DNA of 64,000 nt. It comes from Ooceraea biroi. Lineage: Eukaryota > Arthropoda > Insecta > Hymenoptera > Formicidae. Location of the stretch: contig NC_039514.1 of assembly GCF_003672135.1 (NCBI RefSeq), positions 5,895,287 to 5,959,286 of the forward strand, written 5' to 3'. Within the stretch, counting starts at the first letter, position 1. Each line of letters begins with the position of its first letter. Of the stretch, positions 10,978 to 24,411 are shown in pieces. Under the pieces are notes generated by a model. That model worked only from the letters and a program-made list of their open reading frames with translations. It had not been told where the DNA came from and ran no database searches. The position numbers and the translations under genes were made by a program.

Positions 10978-13900
10978 CGGATACCGAAATTGTCAAAAAT
11001 ATTCGCAATTATTGAGAACATTGAATTATTCTGTGTAGTAATTAGTATTCTGATTCTAGAGATAGGTAAATTTATTAGTATAAGTTATTCACGTAAATAT
11101 ATACATTTGCGAGTATTGCAAGTTTGAAAATCCCTTTTTTGAATATTATTACGCAATTATTTTTATTCGATTGAAATTAAATGTAAAGAATAGAATAGTA
11201 GAAATATTAAAGCTATAGAAGATTTATAATGCAAGTGTACAATCTAAACCACGTATTCGTATATACTATATGCAGCAAAAAGTGAAGTTGACATTTGGAA
11301 GTTTTCTGCAGTTATTTCAATTCCACTTCCTACTATAGCAAATACATATAGATGATGCTTGGGCTAGATACACGTCTGTCAAAGGCTGGTTTACATCGAT
11401 AATAAAATAAGAGTGATAAATTGTCTGAAATGTGTAAACTTTAATATAATTACGTAACTATAAAATTATACAATTTAACAAGTTATGTAATTTGTAATTT
11501 AATAACGCAACATAATAAAAACGTACATGAAGCATTCATCATTTAGTCTCCTCAATCTACATGATTCATCTACACGATCATTTGTGATTTATCGCATGAG
11601 AATTTCAAGGTTACGTTTTGCCAATAGAACATATTCAGAATACATATTAACATATTAGATAACAGAACAGAATATATACGGTATGAACGTGATCAGTATC
11701 CGTTGAAAGATGACGTATCTTATAAGTTTTATGGTTTTGCGTGTCAATGTATACGTAATAGCTGAACAAACGCTTACGACGTACCATAACATACCACGTA
11801 TTAGATAATACGCAATAAATCACGTTTATGCTGTTACGCAGAGGAATGCGTTAGAAATGCCGCAACACCTGTCAAATAAACACATTAACACCTCGCCGTT
11901 AAAACCGCAGCTCCAAGCTGCAACACTTAGATTTGACTCATCTTTTTCGTTTTTCATAAGTGGTTTTTCCTAAAAGCCTGTGCTACACGCGCGTTATTAT
12001 TTCGCGGATGTAAAATGCAATTAATTCTTTTTACTTCGCTTTTATTCCAATGGCAAGCTTGAATTCGCGCAGACGCATCCTCGCCACAAGTTACCGTGAC
12101 TGGGTCATTTAATCAGCGGAAAGCAGTTGCATCATCACAACGGCAGGAACTTGCACACCAACGTATAATTAGATTTCGCAAATCACATCGTGCTGTCTAC
12201 CACACGGTGAAGAAAAAAACCAATTGCAACTTACACGAAATTTGATGTCCGATGACAAAAAAACGAAGAAAAAAAAGTCCACCTGGCGCCTACATTCAAT
12301 CTGATTTGTGTGATTTATCTGTCAGTTACCCGCCGACTCAGCGATAAAAGCTAAGTTAATTATGTGTTTTTGTGCAATCAACATTAACATGTATAATCAT
12401 ACAACGTGTACTGTCGTACGACAGATCCGTTGATAAGAGATCATTTCATGATAATTTGCTGATTATTTTTGTTCCTCGTGGGCGTAATATTGTCGAACTG
12501 TAAAACAGGATGTACTAATGAAATGGTAACGAATTATTATTGTTGAAGTGTAATTTATTGAGCTTTTTTAGTTTTCTATGGTTGTTTTTTGCTAACTCCT
12601 GTCGATCATACAATTAATGTCATCATAAATTTGATGCCGATCGTAAAATTGATGTCACCTTTCTTAAATATGGATAGAATATTTCAAACCAAGTGACATT
12701 AATGCATTCGATTCATTATCGATTCATTGCGGATTCGACGGATTGCGGAAGCGCATGAAAAGCAGGATCAAAAAGTGTCAAATCAGGAAATCCCATGATA
12801 TCAATAACCGTGTATTTTTTTGTGCACAATAGATATGGATATAATCATCAATGTTGTCTATGATCATAGATTACTAGTGATTATTTGATTAATGAATAAA
12901 TTGTTTCTGAATGCAATAAACTAAAATTTCATGCAAAAATCAAGCCGAACATTTATTGTTAAGTGTTATGGAAAATGTCGATGCCGATACAACAGAAAAA
13001 TTTTATGAAATACTCTTATCGTCTTGTGCATGATAAGTTAATAAAAACTCGCTCTTTGATACGCGATATAAACACATACGCGTCGGACATTCTACGTACA
13101 TCGTTACCGATATTGCCAACTACGTATCCGCATTGACACTTTGATTGCATAATAACGAAATGTATCCATGTGTATATCGCATAAATTTTCACGAAACGTT
13201 ATATTAATCTTCATAGCAAAGTAAGGATGCTTAATAAAATAGCAATAAATAAAAGCCATTAATAAAAAACAATAAGAAATCAATTAAATTAAGAATAAAA
13301 TCAATAAGGAGTTTGATTTTTTTAATTCTTTTAATAAATAATTATTTTAATAAATCTTTTAATTAAATAAAATTAATAACAAGTTTGATCTTTCTATTCA
13401 TTATTTTTATTTTACTCTTTATTTTAAGATACTATAACGTTATGCGGAATGTGTAATTGGATTGTCAATGTGGATCAATGTGAACACATGTGCGAACAAA
13501 ACAATTTGTACGCTGTCGAAAAATTGTGACATTATTTCGAAACAGGGACAGAGCGCAGCAGAACGAAAGAAGCGTAGGAAAAAGACTCACGAGAAAGAGA
13601 AAGACAGAAATAGGTGCGAATAAGCAAGAACCGTCCTACTTTCACGAAGCAATGCGTTCCCTCGACACGAATTCACGTGCTTTCAGTTCATGTCTTTCAA
13701 AACTCTGCCACCTGAGCATCAACTATCACTAACCAAATCGCTACGAACTTTCGCGATTACTTATGCGATTTTTTATCACCGCTTCTCACAGAATCCAAAG
13801 TCCTTTCTTCATCACAATTCATGCACTTTTCAATACGATACAACAGATAGACATGTAACGTATGGAATGTACGTCCATTTTTTTTCGTTTAGAAAAAAGA

Positions 13901-16900
13901 TAAAGAACTTGGGGAATATTAAATCTAAAAGTACAAAAAAATAGTGAAGAACAAATTGACAAGTATATATGAATAAATTTTACATCTGTGTAGGAAAAAA
14001 TGAATTGAAGTATTACGTGTATCTTACGTGTATCTATTGGATATTGCGAATACCGGAGGGTTAATCGCTATATTAATCAATGACGCATCGGGCAGATTGC
14101 AGTCTGCAGCTCGCGGATGTTGGAAAACGAAGAAGAGCTTGCACAACCGTGTGCACAAGAAATTCGATTCGCTGTTTAAAAGTCGACCCGCAAACGCACC
14201 GACATTCGGTTTGACGTCAAACATATGCGTATGCACGCACGCACGCGGGCCTGTATAGGCGCATCGCGGAACAATCGAAATAGGCTTCGTGCTCCAATTT
14301 CATGGCCGCATGATAATCCGACCTTGCTGATTAACGTGCGATTATTGAACGCTTTTATTATTAGACTCTATATTATTGAACACTCGTTGCGTCTTTGCTA
14401 CTGCGACTTAATATTGGCTAGTTGGGAAAGTTCGTACGCGGTTTTGTTTTAAGTAAAATCCAAAGACAAATTTGAAAGATCCTGTGCAATGGTCGAATCA
14501 GATACGTGGAGTAACTCCGCGATACACGTCTCGCGTCGTGTAGCGTGGATTACTTTCAATTAATGCAATTTGGTCGTCATCCACCGCTGAAGGTCTACCT
14601 GAGCGTTCTTGGTCTTTGACGTTAAAAATCACGACGTTTAAAGTTCTGAACAGTTCTTTCAGCTACTGCATCACTTCCGTAAACGGCACAAGTCTTTTTT
14701 ATTGTTTGAACGGTATTCTTGCCTTTTTTGAAATGCCGAAAGTGTCGAGAATGCATCTTATTTTCTTCCATTTTTACATTGATGTAAATTAGCAAAACTC
14801 AATCGAGCCAAATGTTCTTATTCATAAATGATATAGATGAACACGTTTTCTCTTAAAATCTCTTAAAAAACCGCGCAAACTTTCCGAACAACCCAATATT
14901 ATGGAAATAATGAACGATCGGCCTACAATTTACCGTAATTCCATTAGAAATCGCATTGCGCGTGCAGGGATACCAACGATACCCCACGAACGAATAAAAC
15001 TTGTTTTTCTTCACGGATCGAATATTTTATTCAAGTAAGTAAATGCATTCCTTATCTTTATTCGTGAAGAGTATGCGATATATCCTCCGAATTAACACGA
15101 AACTCGATATATCGCGGTGTCGGGCAATGTTTACCACAAAGTTCTGAAAATCACTTCCGGCGTACGAACAGGTCGAATGCAAAAACGTTCACAACTACGC
15201 TATAGCTTTAAGACTCGGTGCTTCCGAAATGTTCGAGGAACAAAATGTTAATTTCTTACAGTGAATTAGCGTGAAAAGTAAAAAATAAAAGGTCGATAAG
15301 AAAAGGTACGATCTCTTTAACTCGTATTTCTCGCAATGCTGTAACATTATGAAAATGTATATGACGAAAAAAATTTTGTTTGCAATTATTTCACAATTTT
15401 ACTCACAATTATTTGGCAACGGAACAGAGACGAAGGCGATATAGAACATAGTGTACGACATAACGAACATGTACGCACGATCTAACCTGCCGAAAAACGA
15501 TTGGCAAGCATTTCGGAGACTTTCAAATTTTTTTTTTCCCGCCAAACGGAACTTTAGGCGGGAGGTGAAACTGACAACGAGAGAGAGAGCTTCGGTCGTT
15601 GCACTTTTCTCTCGTGTAGGGACTACGCGCCAAGTATCCCTCACGTGCAAATTGTACTTGCGATCAAAAGTGTAATGACAAATCGACCGTGGCTATATAT
15701 AAGTTGTGTGTATATATATACGCGGAACGATCGATATTGTACGATAACTCGTCATGGCGAAAAAACAGATATTCGTAACGATTTTGCATACTGACCACAG
15801 GAATCGATGCACACGATGTCAAAGCGAAGAAACACACTGGCCGTTGTTCCGTCCAAGTTCCGTTATGATTATCGAGCCACGAAGAAACACAAACCTCACG
15901 GCCGAAAGCTCACCGACTACTGCCAAACGAGCGTGAAACGACGATCGCGTCACATCGGTCACGCTCACGATATGACGCACGCGTTATGTGGAAAAGCCTT
16001 TACTTCGCATGCGCATGCGCGGGCCATTCTCGCGCTCGCAAAATTAAAAAAGTTGCGTTACCGTTTACGAACAATCGTGCAGATTATATTTTTGAAATAT
16101 TGAGGTTTTTAGATACCAGAATTTAATTCAAATTTATCTTTTCAAACTTATTACGAACATGGAACCGAATCCCTCATATTTAAAAGAGGACGAAATTCGA
16201 AAGAAGATTAGGATATCTTGATGTACATTAAATTTTTAATTAAGATAAAAATATCAACAGAATTGATACGTTCCGGATTATAGTTATATAGATTATAAAT
16301 TTGATATAATTAAAAACTAAAGGAAAGGTTTTCTAATAGAACACAACGTTTTTCAATACGATAGGAACAAGTGTATTTCAGACGTGAATTGGTAAAAAAA
16401 TATGTTGCAGTCTCAACAACGTAACAAACATTACAAAGATTAAAATATTATCTGCTTACTGCTAATACTTTAATTATTTCAAGGAATTGAAGAATTGCAT
16501 GTAAAAACAATCGTTTCTTGAGTCGTATTTAAGAAAGGATTGACAGCAAAACTTATCGTTATTTTGAAAAGAGGATATAATTGGAAATTATAAATTAAAA
16601 ACTCCCTTTTTCTCAAAATAATAATGATAAGTTTTACTGTCGTTGCATCCAATTCCTCAATTCGAAAATGATTTAATTCCTGGTTTTGCAATTACATTTT
16701 GTACTTCCATTCGTGTTAACTATTTATATCATCGCAAGTAACCGCGCAAGTAGCAGGACTAGCAAGAGCCTTTGGCTTATATGAAACGCTATCTTAACTA
16801 ATCCTAATAAATCTCTTTCAACTAACCATTTACATTTTACACTTTTTCTTTTTTATCAGCAAAATAGAAGTTTTATGCAAGTTTTTTATATACGTGTAAG

Positions 16901-16978
16901 AGGAATGATATAATGATGCATACTTAAAATATAATCTTAAACGAACGAGCTCCAGAAGGAACACTGAGAGTAAAGACG
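10978..16978. other. Intergenic region, no gene recognised
   Basis: AT-rich DNA between the foldback element and the 3' end of the RNF216 gene. Between about 14.0 and 16.1 kb CpG is more frequent and short ORFs appear on both strands (for example 15399-15650 minus, 15807-16103 plus), but none has a recognisable domain, a signal peptide or convincing splice sites. A TATATATAA-like stretch occurs near 15.69-15.72 kb without an obvious downstream gene. Confidence 0.4.
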
Positions 16979-19900
16979 TCATGGAATTTGCCTCGCGATT
17001 CTATCCGCACGCATCTGAAAAGAGAGAATCAGTGTCGCCACGTGTCTTGCAGATTAAAATGTAAATGCTAATTATCAGAGCGAATTTCAAATAACGTAAT
17101 TAAAAATATAATTTTCTATAGAGAGATTTTTAGTATGTACATACCGGTATACGTACCGGTAATGCATTGATATGAGGAACATCTTCGTGAGGGCCTCTGC
17201 TCTTGGGCGGTAATTTCGGTAAGAGTGCACCGACGTTTATATCGACATTGGGATTCTTCTCCTTAATGTGTTTCATGGTCTCTTGACAAACCTTAATCAC
17301 AGATTCAGCATTCATGCGGCGATCATCGCTCCACAACGGACAGCTGCGTCAAAAGATGCAATGCCGAATGAATTTCGATTGTACAAAAATCGAATTGCAT
17401 ACCATCAGAAACTCACAGCTTTGAATTGGACGGTGACGCTCCTTGACCTCGAAAATGTTCGTAATTCGTAACCGGCTTGTCACAAATGTAACACATTTGA
17501 GCGCCACACACACAAGTCATCTTGTTACATCCCTCCTCCTTGAAGAACGTCTTTCCGCAACGATAGCATTTCCGTATGAGAGCTTCGGTCATCTTCTCTT
17601 CCAAGTACAAACGTGCAGCGTCTGATTTCGCTTCGTTGCATTTCAGAGGTATGTGATTCAGCTCCTTGCACAATCTAATATCAAAAGGAATTTACGTTAA
17701 GATAACGATTAAGCAACGTGATATTTAGACATTTATTTTAAATAAATTAAATATTTTCACAGAGCGGCAGATAAGTAAAATCTCAAATTACCAGAGTACG
17801 TTCCAATGCGATATATGTATAATATTAATATATATAAAAGAAAAACTTGTGCTTACTTACCGACACGACTCCTTCATACAATCAGGATTAAGACACTTGA
17901 ACACTTTATCTTCGGCTGGTGGAATAGACGCAAAGTGACAAAACGGGCACGATACCAGACCGTCAAGTCCGGCAGCCATCACCTCCGCCTCTTGTCGTTT
18001 TCGAAGGAGAATACTGAACTTGGTCGGCAGTAATACTCGTTGGAGCACGGACAGAGGGAATCCGCAACCGCAATTTATCAAGCAATCGACTTGTGTTTTT
18101 CCATCTCCTAATACCACATCGGTACTTCTTACAATGCAGGAATTGCAAAATATATGGCCATCCTCGCACGTGGAACATTTCGACGGCATGCACTCGTTAT
18201 CGTAGCAGCACTGGCACTCGAACAACTCATTCTTTGCCTGGAAACAGTGTTGTTTTCAAACTCTATTTTTAGTTCCGCTCCCGTTCCCGTCCTTTTTTCC
18301 TATTTCGTACCTTAAGTTCGTTGAATTCTTTCTCTTCCTTCGCTTTCAACTCGGCCAAATGCTTCCGAAATTCTGCCTTGTGTTGTATGAAAGCACACTC
18401 TTGGAGAAGCGGTATATCCGCCGTCAACAGTTGGTTGTACAGAGGATATCTTTTAGTCTTCATATTCGGAGTTAACTTTTCCAAATTCTTCGCAGTTAAA
18501 CTTAAATTATGCTTATAGTCGCTATATAATTTCAGCAAAGTATTTACCTGCAAAATAAATATATTACACGTAAATAGATATTTACCATACTATTGCAAAT
18601 GCGCTCAATGCGAGCAGAAGGAAATTCAATAATGTACAACGATTATGTATTATACTTGTTAAAAAATTACCCTTATCTTGTTGAAGTGATGCTTGAGGAA
18701 GTCCACCGCGTGTGGATGGAATTGGCACTGTCTCTTATCGTCCTCAAAGTACGAAAATGGATCTGGGAATATCTGCAAGAACTGCTGCACCTGGAAGTCC
18801 GTCGTGTACCGCTTCTGCTGCTCCGTGATCTTCTTCTTGGCCAGATACTGCTCTCTGGTCGGATAATTCGGCTTCTCCAACTGCGACTGGACGAACTCTT
18901 TTATCTTCTCAGGATCGTTGTTCTCAGCGATCTGTCTCAAGTACACGGGATCCGCCTCTGGGAATATTCCCAGCAGATCCGCGTACTGCTCGTTAACGTC
19001 GTAAGTGTCCTCAGGCTCAGGTTTCGGTTTCTTAATGATGAGCGGATGTTGTTGGCCGAAATCGAGCAACTGCTCCGCGAGGTATTGTAGCAGCATCGCT
19101 TCGTTCAACACTTGCCCGTCATCCTTGACATGTTGCTGACACAGTCGCTTGATGTAATCGGTACTTATGCACGGAAACATGGGTATCAATTTATAGTAGA
19201 TTTTAAGCGCCTTTTCATTCAACAGAATCGTTTCCTGCAACAAAAATACAATTATATAGTAAATACGTACGTAACATATAATACATATAATATTATTGTT
19301 AATATTATTATTGTAAATACAGAACAATAATAATAATAACAATAACACAGAGAATAAAATAGAAGAATAAAGCAGTGACAATAATAATAGTAATGATAAA
19401 GCTGAGCTCTTTGCATAGTTAAGAACTTTATATGTTTGTCCGTTTGACCGGACGACTGATAACGGTTAGATAAACCCGTTTGCCAGCGAAATGATACGCG
19501 AAACGAAACTGCGCGAATTTGGAATTGGACGAATGAAAAATGCGGACCGATCTTGCCTACTTTCTGGGATATCATTTGGCTCTGCTTCGTACGTGGCATT
19601 AGATCACAACGGACAGTTGGCACTTTTCTCGCGCGACTGCCGGTCAAAACTATTGAATAGGCAAATGAAAGAAAGCTTCGCGCAGACTCGGCCAAGATCG
19701 TGCCATGACGTAGCGAGGACGAATGATAACATCGATCGCGGCATCGACAATAGATCGTGGAATATATCGCGCGCATAATATCGCACAATGACGCGATGTG
19801 AACGCGCGACCGTTACCGACTCGTAACCGTCAGTGAAAAACAAACATTGACGATTCATTGACGAATCGCGAACGAAGAATTACTTTCTGTTGAAGAATTT

Positions 19901-22756
19901 GAAATTGTCATGAAATTCACAAGAGAAATTTGAAATTTTTAACGATGCACGTGACGCGATCGCGCGCATAATGTCATTAAATTAAAAAGCACTTATTAAA
20001 AACATTACTTCTCTTGCTCGATCTTACGTTATATCTCGTTTCGAAACAAGGAACGACATCGACTGAGAAATCGATTGTGCGAAGCACGCGCAACTTCAGT
20101 TTGAATTGAGAAATCGATTGTACGAAGCGCGGACAACTTTAGTTAATTTACAAGGAAAATGAACAAGTTAAAATCTTGCTTGACGCGGTTATCCCGATGC
20201 GAGACTTGTACCACTCGTTATGTTTGAAATCCTGCAGCTGCTCCTCGGTGACTGATAATAGCGATCGTGATGATGATAATTAAAATGAGACTCTTTTAGT
20301 AAGAATAATTGAATTAATAATTAAATTGAAATATACTTGAACTAACCTGCGCATACATCTCAGTCTCACCGATACTTTCTTCATACACTGAATTAGATAC
20401 CATATCTGTTATGATATACTGTATGTAATACAGTGCATACCTGTTCCTTGTTCTGTTTATCGCGAAGCTCTCCAACTGTGCCGTCCTTCTGGTCCAAGTG
20501 ACTTTTTCCATCATTTTCGCTGCCTCTACTCTCCTCCGAAATGTTCGTGGTAGGCATACCGCTGGTTCCAGCCTCTGTGTAAGGAAACTTATCGTACTCG
20601 GCGTTAACGGTGGATTGTGATACCGGCATGGCCACCGTGCAAACGTAAACGTCATTTGCCAGCTTCTTAGCTTCTTCTGTTTCTACATTCGATGGTGTTT
20701 TGTTCGATAGAACGGGTCTGGAATTATCAAGTGCTCTCGCCGGCCTTTGCGACGACGTATCCTCGCCATGTGTCGTCGGATTGCCTTCGGATTGCTCGGA
20801 AACAACGGACTGACGATGCGAGCAACTCGGAGTCTCAACATTCTCCGTTTTCTCATCTACTTCCGCTTGTGCATCCATTGGTGTGATCGGAAAATTCTTC
20901 ATCTCTTGCCAAGCTCGCCAAAGCGATGATCTCACAGTTGCGTTCGTCTTGGTTAACGGACGGTTCGAGAAATGGATGCTACCTGAGTATGGATGCGAGT
21001 GAGCGATTGAGCGAGCCAGATCCATTGCTTCCTGTTCGTGCCGCAGGTTCCACGGTTTATTTTTGTATGTTTCTAGTAGCTTCCTAACTTTCCACGGGTT
21101 CGGACTCCGCAATTCCGCATTTGTTCCCGGACTCGCGCTGCATTTACCCACGTTAGACACCTGTGTTGAATTTCCTGCGGAATATACGAACTTTGGTGTT
21201 GCTAGAATCGAAGTAGAAGGCACCGCGGATGATGACTGTGCGACTGGTGACACTTTGTAGTTGATCATTAACTTGGGTGGTCGCAAAACGCACTGTGATG
21301 ATCTTGGTGAAGCTGGTCGAACTGATGATTGCATGCCATCTGTTTCTGCTTTGGGCGGTGTCACCGAAGCAAAAGTCGATTGCGGTTCTTCGTTGCTTCC
21401 CGAGTCAGCTTTCGATGATTTTGAAGAATCAGCTTTCTCACTATGTTCATGCGCGGTAGATGTACTAGCATCGATATTAACATCATCCTTACTCAGCTTC
21501 GCTTTCTTTGGAACAGTATTGCTGCCCGTTTCGTCCCGAGCTCTGACTTTTTCCATTATATACCTTTTTCGATCTATGACTGGTGATACAAGTTTTTCAT
21601 TTTTTGTTTTAACATGCAAAACTCCCTCTTCATTCTCCGCACACGTTTGCTTTACCGTTGCCGATGAAGCTGCTTTCACGTCTGTTGAATCCTTTTCTAA
21701 AGATTGCTGATTATTGGAACTCTTTGTGCATTTTACAGAGGAAATCTTAACTATTGATAGTCGTCGACTTTTTATATATTGTATCACCGGTCTTTTCTTT
21801 GGCAATAAGCTCCACAATGTGAGCTCGATGCGGTTTTTCGCATACTGATAACTAAGGAGAATCTTGTAAATCAAATAATAGTCAAAGTGTGGTAAAAGAG
21901 TGTATATCTGTTTCGCTTCCTTCTCCAATTCCTCGATATCAAAAAACGTTGAGGGCTTAACACCCTTTTTCAAAGGTTTACTATCAAATGTCTCGTTATC
22001 GTTACTACAACAATCCGTAACGCTGGGTGCAACAGTGCATCCTTCCGCATCCTTCTGCTGTTCCTCAAAACTGTTGTTGGCTTTTGCAGGCAAGTCATCA
22101 TCAGAATCCTTGCTACAACCCGGTTTAGGACTTTCAAACAGCCTGCTTGTCTCATCGGCAACGTCAGTGGAATTATTTTGCATCTCTTCGAGCATCTGAG
22201 CCGAATCAAGATTATTATTGGGGTCGTTGTTATTCTCTTCCAAGAACTCCACTTCAGCTGCATCTTGATGATTATTATCAAGTGCTGCTGCTTGGTCAAC
22301 AATTTCGATAACTTGACTCGGCGATGATGTCACATTGTACATGTCCAAGAGAGAATGCGAAGGTGAAGATCGGGTCACGGTATCGACGACGGAAATATCA
22401 TCAAAGTTACTAGTCTGATAATAAAAATCTGTGTCGTCATCGGAATCCGACGACAGAGCAATCGTATCGCCATGGTCCAAAGAATTCTGCGCATCAAGTT
22501 TGGAAACTTCCTCGACGCTCTGATACATCTCAGTATTGTTAGATGCGTCTGCATCAGACGGTCCTGCCTCATCTGAAAACTCGTGGGAACTGGGATCTTG
22601 AATATCCATAATCATGTTAATAACGTGCTCGATTCTATTCATGCCCTCCTCGACACTCTCTAGAAGTTCGCATATCACATTCTCATCAACTTCTTGTCCC
22701 CGATCTAACAACTGCCTCTTTATTTCTCGAGCGTCTTCTTGGATATTTTCAAACAT
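16979..22756 (-). CDS. RNF216: RBR-type E3 ubiquitin ligase, RNF216/TRIAD3 family
   Basis: Exons (minus): 20441-22756, 18671-19234, 18311-18547, 17861-18237, 17417-17674, 17157-17343, 16979-17014. All phases join, giving about 1324 residues. The ATG at 22754-22756 is used because the longer frame begins at TTG. The first 772 residues, all in exon 1, are acidic and mostly disordered, with a SUMO-interaction-like VIEIVD and a CUE-like helix pair (LLPHFDYYLIYKILL). Exon 18671-19234 adds another CUE-like block (LLGIFPEADPVYLRQIAE). RING1 starts at FECQCC (about 1045), IBR follows (SCPFCHF...CRLCKEL), and RING2 has CYRCGKTF and CNKMTCVCGAQMCYIC. C1219 is the predicted catalytic cysteine that accepts ubiquitin from E2, as in human RNF216 (MSCRCGAQMCYLC). 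The tail (NYEHF...CPLWSDD) is also RNF216-like. RNF216 proteins act in ubiquitin-dependent degradation of signalling and endosomal proteins. A 24-codon candidate exon at 20347-20418 is listed separately. Confidence 0.9.
20064..20145. repeat. Tandem duplication, period 43
   Basis: Two imperfect copies of a unit starting TGAGAAATCGATTGT-CGAAGC and ending AACTT-AGTT, inside the long intron between RNF216 exons. Confidence 0.6.
20150..20251 (-). pseudogene. Possible YqaJ-like nuclease domain fragment
   Basis: Inside the RNF216 intron, minus-strand translation from an acceptor-like TTATCAG (20252-20258) reads TEEQLQDFKHN, then EWYKSRIGITASSKI, before a stop. The WY/H-x-x-R-x-x-R-I-TAS pattern recalls the start of YqaJ/exonuclease-type domains found in many insect mobile-element-derived proteins. 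Only about 33 codons are present and no continuation was found, so this is a weak, motif-level call. A cryptic RNF216 exon is an alternative. Confidence 0.22.
20347..20418 (-). CDS. Candidate alternative exon of the RNF216 gene
   Basis: Seventy-two bases (24 codons) framed by an acceptor-like TTACATACAG and a good donor CAG-GTTAGT, in phase with both the preceding exon (ending GAACAG at 20441) and the next (from 19234). The encoded IGETEMYAQ-containing peptide looks coding in composition. The gap to exon 1 is only 22 bases, too short for a spliceosomal intron, so the two pieces cannot be joined by ordinary splicing. It could be an exon of a shorter isoform starting at the internal ATG 20404-20406, a product of an alternative donor in exon 1, or an effect of a small indel. 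Confidence 0.35.
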
Positions 22757-24411
22757 TGTTAGCAAGATATTGCTAACAAAGTGCAGACTCTTCTAAAACT
22801 GTAACACAAAACATGAAAATTGATCTCTTGAGAGACACTTAAATATGGTAATCAAATTTTACAAGGATAAAGTTGCATAAAATCAAATGAAACAAAGTAA
22901 TTCATGATTTTTCAATGTAACCTTTCTTCACAAGCAAATATTTTGCAAACTACTTTCTTTTTCAAATTTTCCTATGCATAGGCATATTCCTTGATGTGTG
23001 GCGTATCGATGGAAAAAAAGTAACTTAAAATCAGTTGATTTTTCTTATATTTTTAACCAAACGTTCAACGTAAGGTAGCCTGTACCCCAGTGTGGGAAGC
23101 CCGTGAAAAATGAAAGTATGGAAAGTTAGGGTTAAATCACAGATCTGCTGGTCTGGTGGATGATCTGGTTAAAACATAGTTATTAAATGGTAACGATCAG
23201 AGAGTTTGAGCGATCAATGTGTACACATTATCTGAATTTAATTTAATCTTGTTATTTTGTAATGATTACATTAAATTAAAAACATTTGTCATGATTCCTG
23301 AGAGAATCAGTTACATATCCATGCAAAAAATGAAAAAATCATATTGTCCCAACCAACTGCTTCATGTTCACAAACAATTACGAATACGATAATGACACAC
23401 GTTATCAAATATCTTTATGAACATCAACTGATATACTTACATTTAACAATCCAGAATCCGCTTGTAGAAAAATATTCCTTGTTCTTATTTAATCGCGCAA
23501 TTTCTAATCGTATGAGATTCTAATCTCACGCGGCTCCAAGTTATTATTCGTATACCTGAAAATCCAAACAATGAACGATCGGCGATCAGAAAATATCCTT
23601 CAAATGTATCTTGTGCACTGTTACAATCATAAAACAAACTATACGTTCCATTTTCGCAGATGCGACCGACTCGTTCAAGTTAATGTAATTGCATCAGTAA
23701 ATATGTATTCACGTAGTATTTACAATAAAAATATATAAAATACGTACATGTAGAAATAGACTGACGATGTTTCTCTCATCGGGAATCATCTGTTTTTCGC
23801 AAAGAACACAGAAGTATATGGTTATGCTGGATTTCCACTACCCTATCCGACACATGACTGACGAGTGACGACACTATCCAATAGAAAACTATATTTTCTA
23901 GGATCTTGGTAATTGACATTATTATTACTAGAATGCCTAGAATGTGGTACAGAGACATCTGGTGGTATTCGGGCAAAACTCATAGGACTCCCGCACACAG
24001 GAAGCGGCACTGCGGCGGCCAATCACCGTCTTGCTTTTCTGATGAAGGCGGAAGTTGAGGCAGTAGTAATTGAATGTTCGTTTTTCCGAAAATAATGGAA
24101 AACAAAAACTTGGATTCGCAACATTCGAAAAACTGAGAATGTAAATATGTATCTTTACGTTGGCGACGTTGTCGGTTGTATCGAAAAAAAGAAAGAACAA
24201 GAAACAAATCCAGACTGAGTCAGTAGTCACAGTTTGTGGAAATACTGCTCATGGATGGAATATTCATTAACGTTTATTTATTGACAGTTATACAATGGAA
24301 ATGTGCTGTGAAATAAAAGTTTATTCACCAGAACTTGCTCTTCAATCAATTTATTCGTATCTAATTATGTATATAAATTAATCAGGCCTCTTATCATAAC
24401 ATATCAATAAA
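22757..24411. other. RNF216 upstream region / spacer to POLR3H
   Basis: This should contain the RNF216 promoter and 5' UTR (transcribed leftward) and the POLR3H 3' flank. A minus-strand AATAAA at 24350-24355, 57 bases past the POLR3H stop, is its likely polyadenylation signal. Short ORFs near 23.8-24.2 kb overlap on both strands and have no family signature. No RNA gene was seen. Confidence 0.5.

Noticed and set aside
18593..19090. 165-codon plus-strand ORF
   Set aside because: Antisense shadow of the RNF216 exon 18671-19234.
20419..20440. 22-nt GT...AG interval as a real intron
   Set aside because: Too short for the animal spliceosome; reported as an anomaly and not used in the gene model.
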